Shown here: one piece after another, positions 53,597 through 62,678 of the stretch
How the letters are laid out: every line of letters starts with the position of its first letter
How positions within the stretch are numbered: the stretch's first letter is position 1
NCBI GenBank assembly: GCA_027854065.1
Contig: JAQGEF010000001.1
Coordinates: forward strand, 248,001-312,000
Direction of reading: 5' to 3'
Source: Polluticaenibacter yanchengensis
Lineage (GTDB): Bacteria; Bacteroidota; Bacteroidia; Chitinophagales; Chitinophagaceae
Length of the DNA: 64,000 bases
Notes under the pieces: model-generated
Told to the model about the DNA's origin: nothing
The model's database searches: none
The model's input: the letters and a program-made list of their open reading frames with translations, nothing else
Made by a program: the position numbers and the translations under genes

Positions 53597-53638
53597 TTTT
53601 CACTACTTACTTTTCACTACTTACTTTTCACTACTTAC
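53597..53638. repeat. Heptanucleotide tandem array, 6 units
   Basis: Exactly 42 bp: the pair TTTTCAC TACTTAC three times. The heptamers share the -AC ending and T-rich pattern of the array at 24434-24510, though the units differ. It lies 21 bp past the rnc stop and 135 bp before the HAD gene. Confidence 0.9.
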
Positions 53639-53772
53639 TCCCCTATCAACAACATCCATAACCCAGGTTATATTATCATTTCATTTATTTAAAGTCCCCT
53701 TTTATTTTGCATTTGCACAATTAAAATTTACATTTGAAATGCTATCTTTTTATCATAAATATGTAAAGCAAT

Positions 53773-54429
53773 ATGAGCATTAATACGGTGATTTTTGATA
53801 TGGATGGTTTGTTAATAGATTCTGAACCATTATGGTATGAAGCAGGTTCAGAGTTACTTGCAAACTATGGGAAAAGACTGACGTATGAAGAATATAATGT
53901 AACCGTAGGGTTAAGAACAAAAGAATGGATAGAACACTGGTTTCGCTATTTTAACTTAACCAAAGCGGACCCGGAAGAAGCCGAAAAAGAAATGATCGAC
54001 CTGGTAATAAATAAGGTAGAACAAAAAGGCAAGATACTTCCTGGGGTAGAATACATTTTCAACTACTTCCTTAAAAAAGAATTTAAGATCGGCCTGGCCA
54101 CCTCCTCCCCTTTACGGTTGGCAGATGTTGCCATCAACAAAATGGGTATCAGGCCATTACTACAAGCCATCAGCAGTGCTGAGTTCCTGCCGTTTGGCAA
54201 ACCACATCCACAGGTTTACCTGGATTGTGCCGCTGCTTTAGGCAGCAATCCTGTTGAATGTCTATGTTTTGAAGACTCCTTCAATGGCATGATAGCCGCC
54301 AAAGCCGCCAAAATGAAATGCGTGGTAGTACCACATATCAATGAATTAAAAATGGAAAAATGGGGTGCTGCAGATATGAAAATATCATCTTTGCAAAACT
54401 TCAATGATATATTAATGCAACGTTTGTAA
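53773..54429 (+). CDS. HAD-family phosphatase (beta-phosphoglucomutase/hexitol-phosphatase type)
   Basis: This 218-residue HAD hydrolase has the nucleophile and acid/base Asp9 and Asp11 (FDMDGLLIDSEPLW), ATSSPLRLA (motif II), a Lys in PFGKPHPQVYL (motif III) and CFEDSFNGMIAAKAAKM (motif IV). The cap lies between motif I and II. Similar proteins act on 2-deoxyglucose-6-phosphate or hexitol phosphates; the substrate cannot be told. The next gene starts 10 bp after its stop, so the pair is probably one operon. Confidence 0.9.
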   Translation: MSINTVIFDMDGLLIDSEPLWYEAGSELLANYGKRLTYEEYNVTVGLRTKEWIEHWFRYFNLTKADPEEAEKEMIDLVINKVEQKGKILPGVEYIFNYFLKKEFKIGLATSSPLRLADVAINKMGIRPLLQAISSAEFLPFGKPHPQVYLDCAAALGSNPVECLCFEDSFNGMIAAKAAKMKCVVVPHINELKMEKWGAADMKISSLQNFNDILMQRL

Positions 54430-54439
54430 AATATTAAGT

Positions 54440-54862
54440 ATGGCATATTGGTTAATAAAATCGGAACCATTTAAATACAGTTGGGACCAGTTTGTAACAG
54501 ATGGGGAAACCTTTTGGGACGGTGTAAGAAATTACGGTGCAAGGAACAATTTGCGCGATATGAAAAAAGGCGATCTCGTTTTTTACTACCATAGCAACGA
54601 AGGCGTCGAAATCGTTGGCATTGCAAAAGTATCTAAAGAAGCCTATCAGGATCCAACAACAGACAATCCCGCCTGGTTAGTCGTCAATTTTAAGCCCGTA
54701 AGAGCTTTAAAAGCCCCGGTACCACTAAGCATCATTAAAAATCACCCGTCGCTACAGGATATGGACCTCGTACGCTTAGGAAGACTTAGCGTACAAAAAG
54801 TAACAGATGAAGAATGGCAGGTTGTCCTCGATCTCGAAAAAGAGTTAGCCAAAAAGAAATAA
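54440..54862 (+). CDS. EVE-domain protein
   Basis: This 140-residue protein consists of one EVE (PUA-like) domain: MAYWLIKSEPFKYSWDQF, FWDGVRNYGARNNLRDMKKG, DLVFYYHSNEG and a closing LGRLSVQKVTDEEWQ. EVE domains bind modified bases in RNA or DNA. It lies 10 bp after the HAD gene. A terminator follows directly. Confidence 0.9.
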   Translation: MAYWLIKSEPFKYSWDQFVTDGETFWDGVRNYGARNNLRDMKKGDLVFYYHSNEGVEIVGIAKVSKEAYQDPTTDNPAWLVVNFKPVRALKAPVPLSIIKNHPSLQDMDLVRLGRLSVQKVTDEEWQVVLDLEKELAKKK

Positions 54863-54863
54863 C

Positions 54864-54899
54864 AAAACGGGTGTAAGATAAAAATCTCACACCCGTTTT
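54864..54899 (+). terminator. Terminator of the HAD-EVE operon
   Basis: The stem AAAACGGGTGT / ACACCCGTTTT has additional inner pairing (AGAT/ATCT) and is followed by CATT. It starts 2 bp after the EVE stop. Confidence 0.8.
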
Positions 54900-54936
54900 C
54901 ATTAAAAGATCTTTCAAATGCAGACCTTTTTCATTA

Positions 54937-55071
54937 GGGGCTGTCAGCATTACCAATACTATCAGCAGTTATCCGGCGTGTTTTTGGCTCCGCTACGCTC
55001 GGTGCCAAAAACACTTTACTGTTGTGGGGCTGGCACTGGCTCGTTCCTCGCCACCAACACATGCCGCAGCC
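54937..55071 (-). repeat. Structured repeat family 1, copy E
   Basis: The plus strand reads GGGGCT (54937-54942), then CCGGCGTG, GGCTCCGCTACGCTCGGTGCC..GGCAC, and the inner hairpin TGGC..GCCA, ending ACATGCCGCAGCC at 55071. The GGTGCC/GGCAC stem encloses a longer loop than in copy A. The box faces the EVE gene's terminator. Confidence 0.8.
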
Positions 55072-55184
55072 GTTGAACGATTGAATAAAAATGAATCCAA
55101 TATGATTATTAGCGATGTTGCACTCTTCAACAAGCTGTCAATGACTGGCCCCTTCAAATTAACAGGAGTTCAATTCACAGAACC

Positions 55185-55321
55185 GTCATTCTGAGCGCAG
55201 CGAAGAATCTCATCTCGTTTTCGAGCTTTGCGAGAAAAATTATCCTTATTAATATCAACGGGATTTTTCCTCGGGTTGCCTCAATTGCAAAGTAGCTTCA
55301 AATTCACCTCGTCAAAATGAC
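55185..55321 (+). repeat. MITE-like element with GTCATT/AATGAC ends, copy 2
   Basis: A 137-bp element shares both ends and the middle motif GATTTTTCCTCGG with 1515-1642. The interior differs. The rest of the 616-bp gap 54863-55478 contains family 1 copy E, the operon terminator and AT-rich sequence with no gene. Confidence 0.75.
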
Positions 55322-55478
55322 CAGGTATTCGAGAGCGAAGAACGTTTCAGCCTAATAACCAATTTCTTACAGATAAGTATTAAAAAAATCTTTTAAATAA
55401 GTGCTGCCAGCCGATGTTGCTACAGCATCCTGATTTTTTGCTACTTTTGACATCAAACTAAAAAACAAAAAGGCAATC

Positions 55479-57068
55479 TTAAATAATTTTCAACCGTTCT
55501 TCTTCCAGGTCAATCTGGTAAAGTTGCTGACGGATAATTTCTTCATCAATCTGCGGGTCCTTATTCAGTTCCGTCAGGTATTCCCTTTGACTCTCCAGCA
55601 GTTCCAGGAAAATCACTTTCGTCTTTTCATTCATCCAGCTGTCATCAGTCGCTTTAGATCTTTCCTCCCATTGTTTCAGAAACTTCTCCATACCCGAGTG
55701 GCCAATCAGTTCATTATCGTATTTATTTTTAAGAAACCCGTACACATGTTGTTTCAGGCCCCGTTTCATTTCCCTTTTCGTCAACTCCTCCGATTCCTCG
55801 TTCATCAGGTCATCAAAGACACCCCATCTTTTAATAATATAAGGAAGCGTCAGTCCCTGCACCACCAGTGTCAGCAGTATTGCCACAAACGTAATAAATA
55901 AGATCAGGCTGCGCTGCGGAAATGCCACACCATTATCAAAAGTTACCGGTATTGCCAATGCCGCGGCTAAGGATACCACCCCACGCATTCCCGTCCAGCC
56001 CAATAGCAGTGGCAACAGCAGCAACCGCTTCCTGCTACTCACTTTTGGCGCCACACCAGGCCTGAATATCCTTGTAGCAAGCATTGACGCATAAGCACTG
56101 ATCATCCTTGCCACAATTAACACACAGGTTACCAGCACCCCATAACCAATAGCTGTACTCAATGGAATACCCTGAGAGCGGATACCCGCCACAATTTCCG
56201 GAAGTTCAAGCCCGATGATCAGGAAGACGATACCATTCAATATAAACACAAAACTTTCCCAGACACTATAACCCCTGACACGGCTCGCACTGTTCAAAAA
56301 TATAAGCCGCTGTGCAGACATATACAATCCACCGGCAACCACTGCCAGTACACCAGAAGCATGCACCTGCTCAGCCACCCAATACATAAAATAAGGCTCA
56401 ATCAACGTCAGTGCAATATCAGAAGGAGCATCAGTTGGCAGTCTTTTATGCGCCTGCACAAACAACCAGGCCAATACAAGCCCGATACCCGCCCCACCTA
56501 TCACCATCCAGAAAAAACTTAAAGCCGCCTCATGCCAGATAAATTGCCCAGTCCCTACCGTCACCATCGCAAACCGAAAAATGATCAGGGAAGAAGCATC
56601 ATTCAGTAAGCTCTCCCCTTCCAGTATCGCAGACATCGATTTAGGTATTTTCACAAACCGCGTAATAGCAGCAGTACTTACCGCATCAGGAGGAGAAACA
56701 ATCCCCCCGAGTAAAAAGCCCAATGCAATTGAAAACCCCGGAATATAATAATTAGCCACCACCGCCACAGAGAGTGCCGTAAAAAATACCACCAGGAAAG
56801 CATAACTCGTAATCATCCGCCACCATTTCTTCATCTCCTTAAATGAAACAGTCCAGCAAGCCTGGAAAAGCAGCGGCGGCAGAAAAATAAAAAAGATAAG
56901 ATCAGGGTTCACCCTTACAACCGGCAGCCCCGGTACAAAACTGATCAATAACCCACCAACCACCAGCAGGATCGGGTAAGCTATTTTAAGTTTAGCAGCC
57001 CACATATTAAGCAGCACAATAATAGCCACCATAGCAAGCAGAAATGGTAAAATAGTATGCATCAACAA
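55479..57068 (-). CDS. Na+/H+ antiporter, CPA1 (NhaP-like) family
   Basis: This 529-residue antiporter exchanges sodium or potassium for protons. It has about 12 membrane helices in the first 420 residues. The ion site is SPPDAV (Asp128) and LEGESLLNDAS (Asn156-Asp157), the CPA1 pattern. A cytoplasmic C-terminal region of about 110 residues is charged and helical. The frame starts with Met-Leu-Met; Met3 (base 57062) is equally possible. The gap 57069-57372 (304 bp) contains only A/T-rich sequence and presumably its promoter. Confidence 0.92.
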   Translation of the reverse strand: MLMHTILPFLLAMVAIIVLLNMWAAKLKIAYPILLVVGGLLISFVPGLPVVRVNPDLIFFIFLPPLLFQACWTVSFKEMKKWWRMITSYAFLVVFFTALSVAVVANYYIPGFSIALGFLLGGIVSPPDAVSTAAITRFVKIPKSMSAILEGESLLNDASSLIIFRFAMVTVGTGQFIWHEAALSFFWMVIGGAGIGLVLAWLFVQAHKRLPTDAPSDIALTLIEPYFMYWVAEQVHASGVLAVVAGGLYMSAQRLIFLNSASRVRGYSVWESFVFILNGIVFLIIGLELPEIVAGIRSQGIPLSTAIGYGVLVTCVLIVARMISAYASMLATRIFRPGVAPKVSSRKRLLLLPLLLGWTGMRGVVSLAAALAIPVTFDNGVAFPQRSLILFITFVAILLTLVVQGLTLPYIIKRWGVFDDLMNEESEELTKREMKRGLKQHVYGFLKNKYDNELIGHSGMEKFLKQWEERSKATDDSWMNEKTKVIFLELLESQREYLTELNKDPQIDEEIIRQQLYQIDLEEERLKII

Positions 57069-57372
57069 TCAGATTTTTCAGTTTTCAATTGCGATAGAGA
57101 AATAGCACTTCAATAATATCTGCCATCAGATACATTTAAACAAAGACATGGCATCTGCATGTACAGAAGAGTTTAAAAAATTCAAAAAACAAATATTGAA
57201 ACTATTTTAATATGGGTAGGTATTCTTACAAACATCAAAGTCTATATTAAAAGGTTTACGTTATAGCTAAAATAATAAAATTTATAATCTTAAAAGCAAT
57301 ATTCTGCCATACCGCACAAAACAGGCTTCATACAATTACTATAAAACCAACATCAAAAGAATAGAAAAACAA

Positions 57373-58095
57373 CTAGTTGCCCAAAAGCATAATCACAGTT
57401 TGTTTGTGATAATTGTATTCACGCTTCTTCCACTCCCCCACAGTCCTCGTAATAATACTTTCCGAAGCATCCGTAATATTAGCAGCAATGCATAATTTAA
57501 TATGGTCCTTAACACTCACAAGAATATCAGCAATCAACTGGTTGTTTCTATAAGGCGTTTCAATAAAAATCTGCGCCTCACTACTTTTTACAATATCAGT
57601 TTCCATAGCCGACAAAGCCCGCTTCCTCGCATTACTGTCTATAGGCAGGTAACCGTGAAACCTGAACGACTGGCCGTTCAGGCCACTCGCCATCAGCGAC
57701 AAAAGAATAGAAGACGGGCCCACCAATGGCACCACTTTTACACCCAATGCCTGCGCTTTCGCTATCAATATCTGCCCCGGGTCAGCAATACCCGGACACC
57801 CCGCTTCACTTAAAATACCAATGATCTTATTGTTTTTAATGCAGTTGCTAAAGTTAGAGATCACCTTGTTTTCAGCCTTGTGAATAGCAATAAACTCATA
57901 GTCATCAATCACCATTTCCTTCCAGATACTTTTAAGAAAGCGGCGTGCGCTCCTTATATTCTCCACAAAAAACACTTCACACTTTTTCACCGCGTCCAGC
58001 ACGTATGCCGGAATCGTTTCTGTTACACCCTCAGCCAATTGTACAGGAATAAGATAAACCCTGCTATCGCTCACTATTGCATTATCTGGTTTCAA
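57373..58095 (-). CDS. SAM-dependent methyltransferase of the tetrapyrrole-methylase/RsmI family
   Basis: This 240-residue protein has the TP-methylase fold: VYLIPVQLAEG, GILSEAGCPGIADPGQIL, VVPLVGPSSILLSLMASGLNG, SFRFHGYLP and IFIETPYRNNQL. It resembles the 16S rRNA 2'-O-methyltransferase RsmI but is shorter than its usual 270-290 residues and has diverged, so it may be a Bacteroidota paralogue. The EI24 gene follows 12 bp upstream on the same strand, so the two form an operon. Confidence 0.85.
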   Translation of the reverse strand: MKPDNAIVSDSRVYLIPVQLAEGVTETIPAYVLDAVKKCEVFFVENIRSARRFLKSIWKEMVIDDYEFIAIHKAENKVISNFSNCIKNNKIIGILSEAGCPGIADPGQILIAKAQALGVKVVPLVGPSSILLSLMASGLNGQSFRFHGYLPIDSNARKRALSAMETDIVKSSEAQIFIETPYRNNQLIADILVSVKDHIKLCIAANITDASESIITRTVGEWKKREYNYHKQTVIMLLGN

Positions 58096-58107
58096 TGTAT
58101 CCGATCT

Positions 58108-58920
58108 TTATTTTGATGATTGCTGTTGAAGAATATTAATAGAAGCCTGGGGCTGATCATTACTGATATCCGGCGCATTGTACAAACTGATGGTAGCAGC
58201 TATTACCGAATAAGCCGGTGCCACCAGCCAGCCCAGAACAGGAATAAGATGCAGCACATAAAATACCATACCGTTACCAACAGCCAGGCCCTTATGCCTG
58301 TTTATAAAATTAATACTTTGCGACGGAGACAATTTATGTCTTTCACAACTATAGTCCAGCATACTGAAGCCGAAAAAGTAACTTTCAACCAGTAAACCAA
58401 GTATCGGTGCCGCCCAACCTACCAGGGGAATAAACGCTATTATAAGGATCGTAAGGCTGTATATAGATTGCCAGAAGAGATTCCGTAAAGCAAGCTTTAC
58501 CCCACGGGCAATATCCTTCAGCATTTGCGCCATACTAAAAGGAAATTCCCGCCCTTCCAGTATCGACTCGGTCTTCTCACTCAATATAGAAAAAATAGGA
58601 GAGCCCACTATCAGCCATAGAAACTTATAAAAGGAAAAGTATATCATCAGTAAAATAACTCCCACAATAAACTCCCCGAACGCCAGCGCAAAGTTCAGCA
58701 GTTTCGAATTTTGCTTCTCAAGCCAGCTCTGTATCCCCGTAGTAGTATTAAACCAGGCAATCACACTACTGTGTGTGTTCCATAGAAAAATCATACTAAC
58801 AATAAAAAGAATCATATAAATAATTCCCGGGATAAAGATCCACTTCCAGAGCCGGTGCTTTTTCACTAAAGCATGCGCTTTGGCAAATGCCTGTATAGAT
58901 ATGATGATTTCCTTAAACAC
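58108..58920 (-). CDS. EI24/CysZ-type membrane protein
   Basis: This 270-residue membrane protein has four to six hydrophobic segments (about 30-48, 75-105, 150-190, 218-245). The EI24 domain is seen in LWLIVGSPIFSILSEKTESIL and LNLFWQSIYSLTILIIAFIPLVG, written in parts. CysZ carries sulfate; the Bacteroidota members are not characterised to my knowledge. It lies in an operon with the methyltransferase gene. Confidence 0.8.
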   Translation of the reverse strand: MFKEIIISIQAFAKAHALVKKHRLWKWIFIPGIIYMILFIVSMIFLWNTHSSVIAWFNTTTGIQSWLEKQNSKLLNFALAFGEFIVGVILLMIYFSFYKFLWLIVGSPIFSILSEKTESILEGREFPFSMAQMLKDIARGVKLALRNLFWQSIYSLTILIIAFIPLVGWAAPILGLLVESYFFGFSMLDYSCERHKLSPSQSINFINRHKGLAVGNGMVFYVLHLIPVLGWLVAPAYSVIAATISLYNAPDISNDQPQASINILQQQSSK

Positions 58921-58976
58921 GATTAGATTATTACATTATAAGTCATTAAAAATAAAACAAAAAAACTTTACTGCAT

Positions 58977-59001
58977 AAAAAAAGCCGTGCAATCGCACGG
59001 C
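58977..59001 (-). terminator. Terminator of the PorP/SprF-type gene
   Basis: The stem GCCGTGC / GCACGGC with loop AATC is followed on the minus strand by TTTTTTT. It starts 28 bp after the stop at 59029. Confidence 0.85.
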
Positions 59002-59028
59002 ATACTATCTTATCAGCAGCAATCCCCG

Positions 59029-60048
59029 TTAAAATCTCGGACAAGGAATACTCCTGCTCGTACTTTTCTTATAAATATAGATCAGCGAAATCTCCATACC
59101 ACCACGGCTGTTACTTACAGCTTTCAGTTTAGATACGTTCACATCATAACTCATACCCACCCTGAAACTATTTACCTCCAGTCCAACATAAGGAATCGCC
59201 GCATCGCCCACACGCAACCAGCTGCCAACAAATAAATTTGTCGGGTTATCTTCCGTATCGTTGTTCAAATTAAAACCCACAGCACCACCTGCAACAAATT
59301 CACTCGCGCCCGCCTGTTGCTGGTACAAAGCACTCGTATGCAATGTCATTGTTTCGTTTAATGGCAAATACACACCACCATGCACAGTATAACGGGGATT
59401 CAGGTAAAAACTAGCCCCCGTAAAAGTTTCTTTAGGTTTATTAATATGGTACATCGATGCACCAACATAATAGTTCGTAGCCGTACCAAATACACCCGTG
59501 AACATTAAACCCGCATTCATGTCCAGGTAGTTCAGGTGCAGGTTATTAGGATCAAAAAACTCATTTGTCGTACCCGTAAAGCCGTCGCTACGCAACATGT
59601 CCTCAAACTTAAGATTACTCGTATAAAGTCTTTTTTGAGCATACGTAGCTTGCACACCTAATGATAACTGGTGGTAACCCTCGTTATCTAAACCCTTATG
59701 GTATGCCGTAGAGATAGAATAAAAATTATTTTTAAACGTACCGTTAGCTTGTTTATCAGTAAAGGCCAGAATACCCACACCCCACCGGTCATTCATCGGC
59801 ATCTTATCTTGCATAATCGCAAAATCCACTGCAGCAGAATAGTTCACAAAAGCATTATTAATACTTGGCCACTGGTTTCTATGATTCCCGGATACCCTTA
59901 CATCCCCTTCAAACCTTCCTGTATACGCCGGGTTTAAGGTCATAGGCGAAGCAAAAAACTGCGAAAAATGTAAGTCTTGCGCACCCGCATCCACTCCCAT
60001 AATCGCTACAGAAAGCCCGGTTAAAATATATCTTAACTTTTTAAGCAT
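59029..60048 (-). CDS. PorP/SprF-family type IX secretion membrane protein
   Basis: This 339-residue outer-membrane protein has a signal peptide ending VDAGAQ. The opening QDLHFSQFFASPMTLNPAYTG, just over the family motif, is diagnostic for PorP/SprF. These proteins help surface attachment of T9SS cargo with type B C-terminal domains. One such cargo gene, with a gliding-type CTD, begins 2.6 kb away and is cut by the right edge. This supports a working partnership, though the genes are not in one operon. Confidence 0.93.
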   Translation of the reverse strand: MLKKLRYILTGLSVAIMGVDAGAQDLHFSQFFASPMTLNPAYTGRFEGDVRVSGNHRNQWPSINNAFVNYSAAVDFAIMQDKMPMNDRWGVGILAFTDKQANGTFKNNFYSISTAYHKGLDNEGYHQLSLGVQATYAQKRLYTSNLKFEDMLRSDGFTGTTNEFFDPNNLHLNYLDMNAGLMFTGVFGTATNYYVGASMYHINKPKETFTGASFYLNPRYTVHGGVYLPLNETMTLHTSALYQQQAGASEFVAGGAVGFNLNNDTEDNPTNLFVGSWLRVGDAAIPYVGLEVNSFRVGMSYDVNVSKLKAVSNSRGGMEISLIYIYKKSTSRSIPCPRF

Positions 60049-60216
60049 AAAAAAGTATTGGTCATTTCGTTAAACTTGTACTCACTCTTTCAAAAAAAAA
60101 ATGAAATCCCCCAATTTTTAAATCATAAGATGTCAACTGCAAAATAAGGCTATTTCCACCTATTTCAATAATAATATTTTGTTGCCACAAGTTAATTTGC
60201 GCAAATCAAAACATCA

Positions 60217-60876
60217 TTATTGCTGTTGCTTCGTACCATAAGCCAGGTCACCGGCATCGCCCAATCCCGGGAGTATATATCCTTTCTCAGAAATATCCGT
60301 ATCAATATCACCACACCAGATTTTCACATCCGGCGCATGTTCATTCATTAGCTCAATCCCCTTACTGCAGGCAATAGCACATACAAAATGGATCTGTTTA
60401 GGGTTACCTAACACTTTAAGGTGTTCAATCGTTTTCACCAAAGACGCACCGGTAGCCAGCATCGGGTCACAAATAATAACAATTCTGTCCTCCAGGCTCG
60501 GGCAACTCACATATTCCAGGCTTATTTCAAAACTGCCGTCTTCAAAATGCCGCCTGTAAGCAGATACAAAAGCATTATCCCCCTTATCAAAATAATTGAT
60601 TAAACCGCCATGCATACCCAAACCGGCCCTCAGAATCGTCGCCAGAACAGGCTGCTCCTTCAATCGCTTGGATTGATGAATACCCAATGGCGTCTGCACG
60701 TCCACTATTTCAAACGGCATCTCCTTACTGATCTCCAGCGCAATACCTTCAGCAATACGTTCTAAATTCCTGCGAAATCTCAGCCTGTCATTTTGTATCG
60801 TCACATCCCTCAACTCACTTACCCAATTACTTATCAAACTATGATTATCACTTAAATTTATAACAGTATTGTTCAT
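60217..60876 (-). CDS. upp: Uracil phosphoribosyltransferase
   Basis: This enzyme salvages uracil with PRPP to make UMP. It is 219 residues from the start at 60876 (MNNTVINLSDN). The longer frame from 60894 would overlap a promoter-like CATCTTTG. The PRPP site VIICDPMLATGASLV is intact, as is the uracil-binding end GYILPGLGDAGDLAYGT. It is monocistronic. Confidence 0.93.
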   Translation of the reverse strand: MNNTVINLSDNHSLISNWVSELRDVTIQNDRLRFRRNLERIAEGIALEISKEMPFEIVDVQTPLGIHQSKRLKEQPVLATILRAGLGMHGGLINYFDKGDNAFVSAYRRHFEDGSFEISLEYVSCPSLEDRIVIICDPMLATGASLVKTIEHLKVLGNPKQIHFVCAIACSKGIELMNEHAPDVKIWCGDIDTDISEKGYILPGLGDAGDLAYGTKQQQ

Positions 60877-61043
60877 CGTCGCTATTTGCTGCAAAGATGC
60901 AGCATTATATGCTATTTTTTATCAGTATAATATTATTTTTTACTAAAATCAATGCCTTAGTTATAATATTTTTATTCTGTTCAGTATTTATTGGTTCTTT
61001 TTACATTTTTCAAAAATAGGAACACCATCTGTCTATATATAGG

Positions 61044-61051
61044 TAAATTTG
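61044..61051 (+). promoter_or_regulatory. Promoter -7 element before anmK
   Basis: TAAATTTG matches TAnnTTTG and ends 21 bp before the anmK ATG at 61073. No clear -33 TTG is seen. The TTG at 61049, which could otherwise be a start codon, lies inside it, which favours the ATG. Confidence 0.4.
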
Positions 61052-61072
61052 CCAGATTACAATTTTTATACC

Positions 61073-62176
61073 ATGATTTATAGAGCCATAGGCATTATGA
61101 GCGGTAGCAGTACCAACGGTGTTGACATTGCATTTGTAGAATTGGTGGAGGCTGCAGGCAAGTGGACTTATGAAGTAATGAATGCCGACATCATTCCTTA
61201 TTCCACAGAATGGCAGCAGCAATTAAAATCTGCAGGCACATTAAACGCTTTAGAGTTCAGCAAATTACATACAGCATACGGTCGTTATCTCGCCCAACAG
61301 GTCAATCAGTTTATAGATAAAAACAACCTGCACCATAAGGTTCAGTTCATTGCCAGTCACGGCCACACCGTCTTTCACGAGCCCCGGCACCATACCACCG
61401 TACAAATTGGTTGCGGAGCCAGCATTGCAGCCCTCACCGGCATTAATGTCATCAGCGATTTACGCAGCATCGATGTTGCGTTAGGTGGCCAGGGAGCACC
61501 AATTGTGCCCATAGCAGAAAAACTGTTATGGCCACAGCACACCATGTTCTTAAACCTGGGCGGCATTGCCAATATCTCCGCCGTTACCGCCAATGGCGAA
61601 TATGTAGCATTCGATGTTTGTCCTGCCAATGCAGTACTTAACAACCTTGCAAACCAGGCCGGACAGGAATACGACAATAACGGAGACATCGCCCGCAAAG
61701 GCTTCGTGCGCGATGAAGTATTGTTCAAACTCAACCAGGAGCCGTATTACATGGTTAAATTTCCAAAATCACTCAATAACCAGTTTGGCCTGGAAACTCT
61801 GTTACCCAAATTCAAACACGCCAACCTCAGCACACAGGATTCCCTCCGCACAATGGTGGAGCATATCTGCATCCAGGTCACCAGGAGCGTTGGACGCCTG
61901 TTGCCAAAAATGGCCATCGATACCCATAAAACATTGTATGTAACCGGGGGCGGCGCCTATAATTCATTCCTGGCAGAACGTTTAACTGCCAGCTTAAAAG
62001 TAATGGGAGTAGAAGTACAGGTTCCCGAAAAAGAAACCATCGAGTACAAAGAAGCCATAGCCATAGCACTCGCTGGCGCCTTACGCTGGCGCGAGGCCAA
62101 TACCACTTTAGCATCTGTTACAGGCGCCAGCCGCAACAGTATAGGAGGTGCATTGTGGATAGGCCAGGATGCTTAG
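61073..62176 (+). CDS. anmK: Anhydro-N-acetylmuramic acid kinase
   Basis: AnmK phosphorylates and hydrates anhydro-MurNAc, recovering cell-wall material into the peptidoglycan pool. The frame opens at a TTG (61049), but the ATG at 61073 gives MIYRAIGIMSGSSTNGVDIA, the usual start of the family. The product is then 367 residues. The ATP-binding and substrate segments GHTVFHEP, FLNLGGIANISAV, DVCPANAVLN and YVTGGGAYNSFLAERL are present. A family 1 repeat starts 12 bp past its stop. Confidence 0.93.
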   Translation: MIYRAIGIMSGSSTNGVDIAFVELVEAAGKWTYEVMNADIIPYSTEWQQQLKSAGTLNALEFSKLHTAYGRYLAQQVNQFIDKNNLHHKVQFIASHGHTVFHEPRHHTTVQIGCGASIAALTGINVISDLRSIDVALGGQGAPIVPIAEKLLWPQHTMFLNLGGIANISAVTANGEYVAFDVCPANAVLNNLANQAGQEYDNNGDIARKGFVRDEVLFKLNQEPYYMVKFPKSLNNQFGLETLLPKFKHANLSTQDSLRTMVEHICIQVTRSVGRLLPKMAIDTHKTLYVTGGGAYNSFLAERLTASLKVMGVEVQVPEKETIEYKEAIAIALAGALRWREANTTLASVTGASRNSIGGALWIGQDA

Positions 62177-62187
62177 TTTTTCTTTTT

Positions 62188-62300
62188 GGGGCTCTCAACA
62201 TTCAGTACATAATCCCACAGCATATCGGGCTACGCAGGGTATCGTACCCCAAAACCTTGCAGGATTTTGGGGTACCGGCGCCACCGCGCCGCCTGCTGTA
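62188..62300 (-). repeat. Structured repeat family 1, copy F
   Basis: The plus strand reads GGGGCT (62188-62193), about 30 nt later GGGCTACGCAGGGTATCGTACC, and a 16-bp stem (GTACCCCAAAATC..GATTTTGGGGTAC). The inner hairpin GGCGCC..GGCGC follows, then TATCCCGCAGCC. It is diverged from copy A but keeps both ends and the order of stems. The rest of the 502-bp gap 62177-62678 contains the CCCCTCC hairpin copy and no gene. Confidence 0.65.
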
Positions 62301-62556
62301 TCCCGCAGCCCTGCAACATTTGTAATACTATTTAACCAACGCTTTTAGGCTTAAAAGCGCTGACATTCAAAACAATTATAAATAAATTCCGCAGATAACG
62401 CTAATCCTCCAGGGGAGTTTAGGATAAATGTTAAACGTCCAGACACAACCAATAAGCGTCACTCATACTCCTGTCCGCTCCCTGGAGAGATTGAAGTGAG
62501 CAAAAAAACACCCAAACACAACCAATTTCCATTACCAATATTTCCTCATTACTCGT

Positions 62557-62590
62557 GCTTCTGTCCCCTCCATGGGAGGGGTTAGGGGTG
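62557..62590 (-). repeat. CCCCTCC/GGAGGGG hairpin repeat, copy 2
   Basis: GCTTCTGTCCCCTCCATGGG then AGGGGTTAGGGGTGG is the reverse complement of 1428-1457 with few changes. A weaker fragment (CCTGTCCGCTCCCTGGAGAG) is at about 62469-62488. Confidence 0.65.
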
Positions 62591-62678
62591 GATATAAAAC
62601 AAACGGATCCCCTTTCGAAGATAATTCACCCAAGCCACGGATATCCCCCTCAGCCTCCTTACCAAAAGTACCATAGAA

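Noticed and set aside
57373..58095. Calling this gene rsmI.
   Set aside because: It is shorter than RsmI and diverged; it is more safely a TP-methylase family member.
61049..61072. TTG start giving eight extra residues to anmK.
   Set aside because: It falls inside a TAAATTTG promoter-like element. The ATG at 61073 gives the normal family N-terminus.
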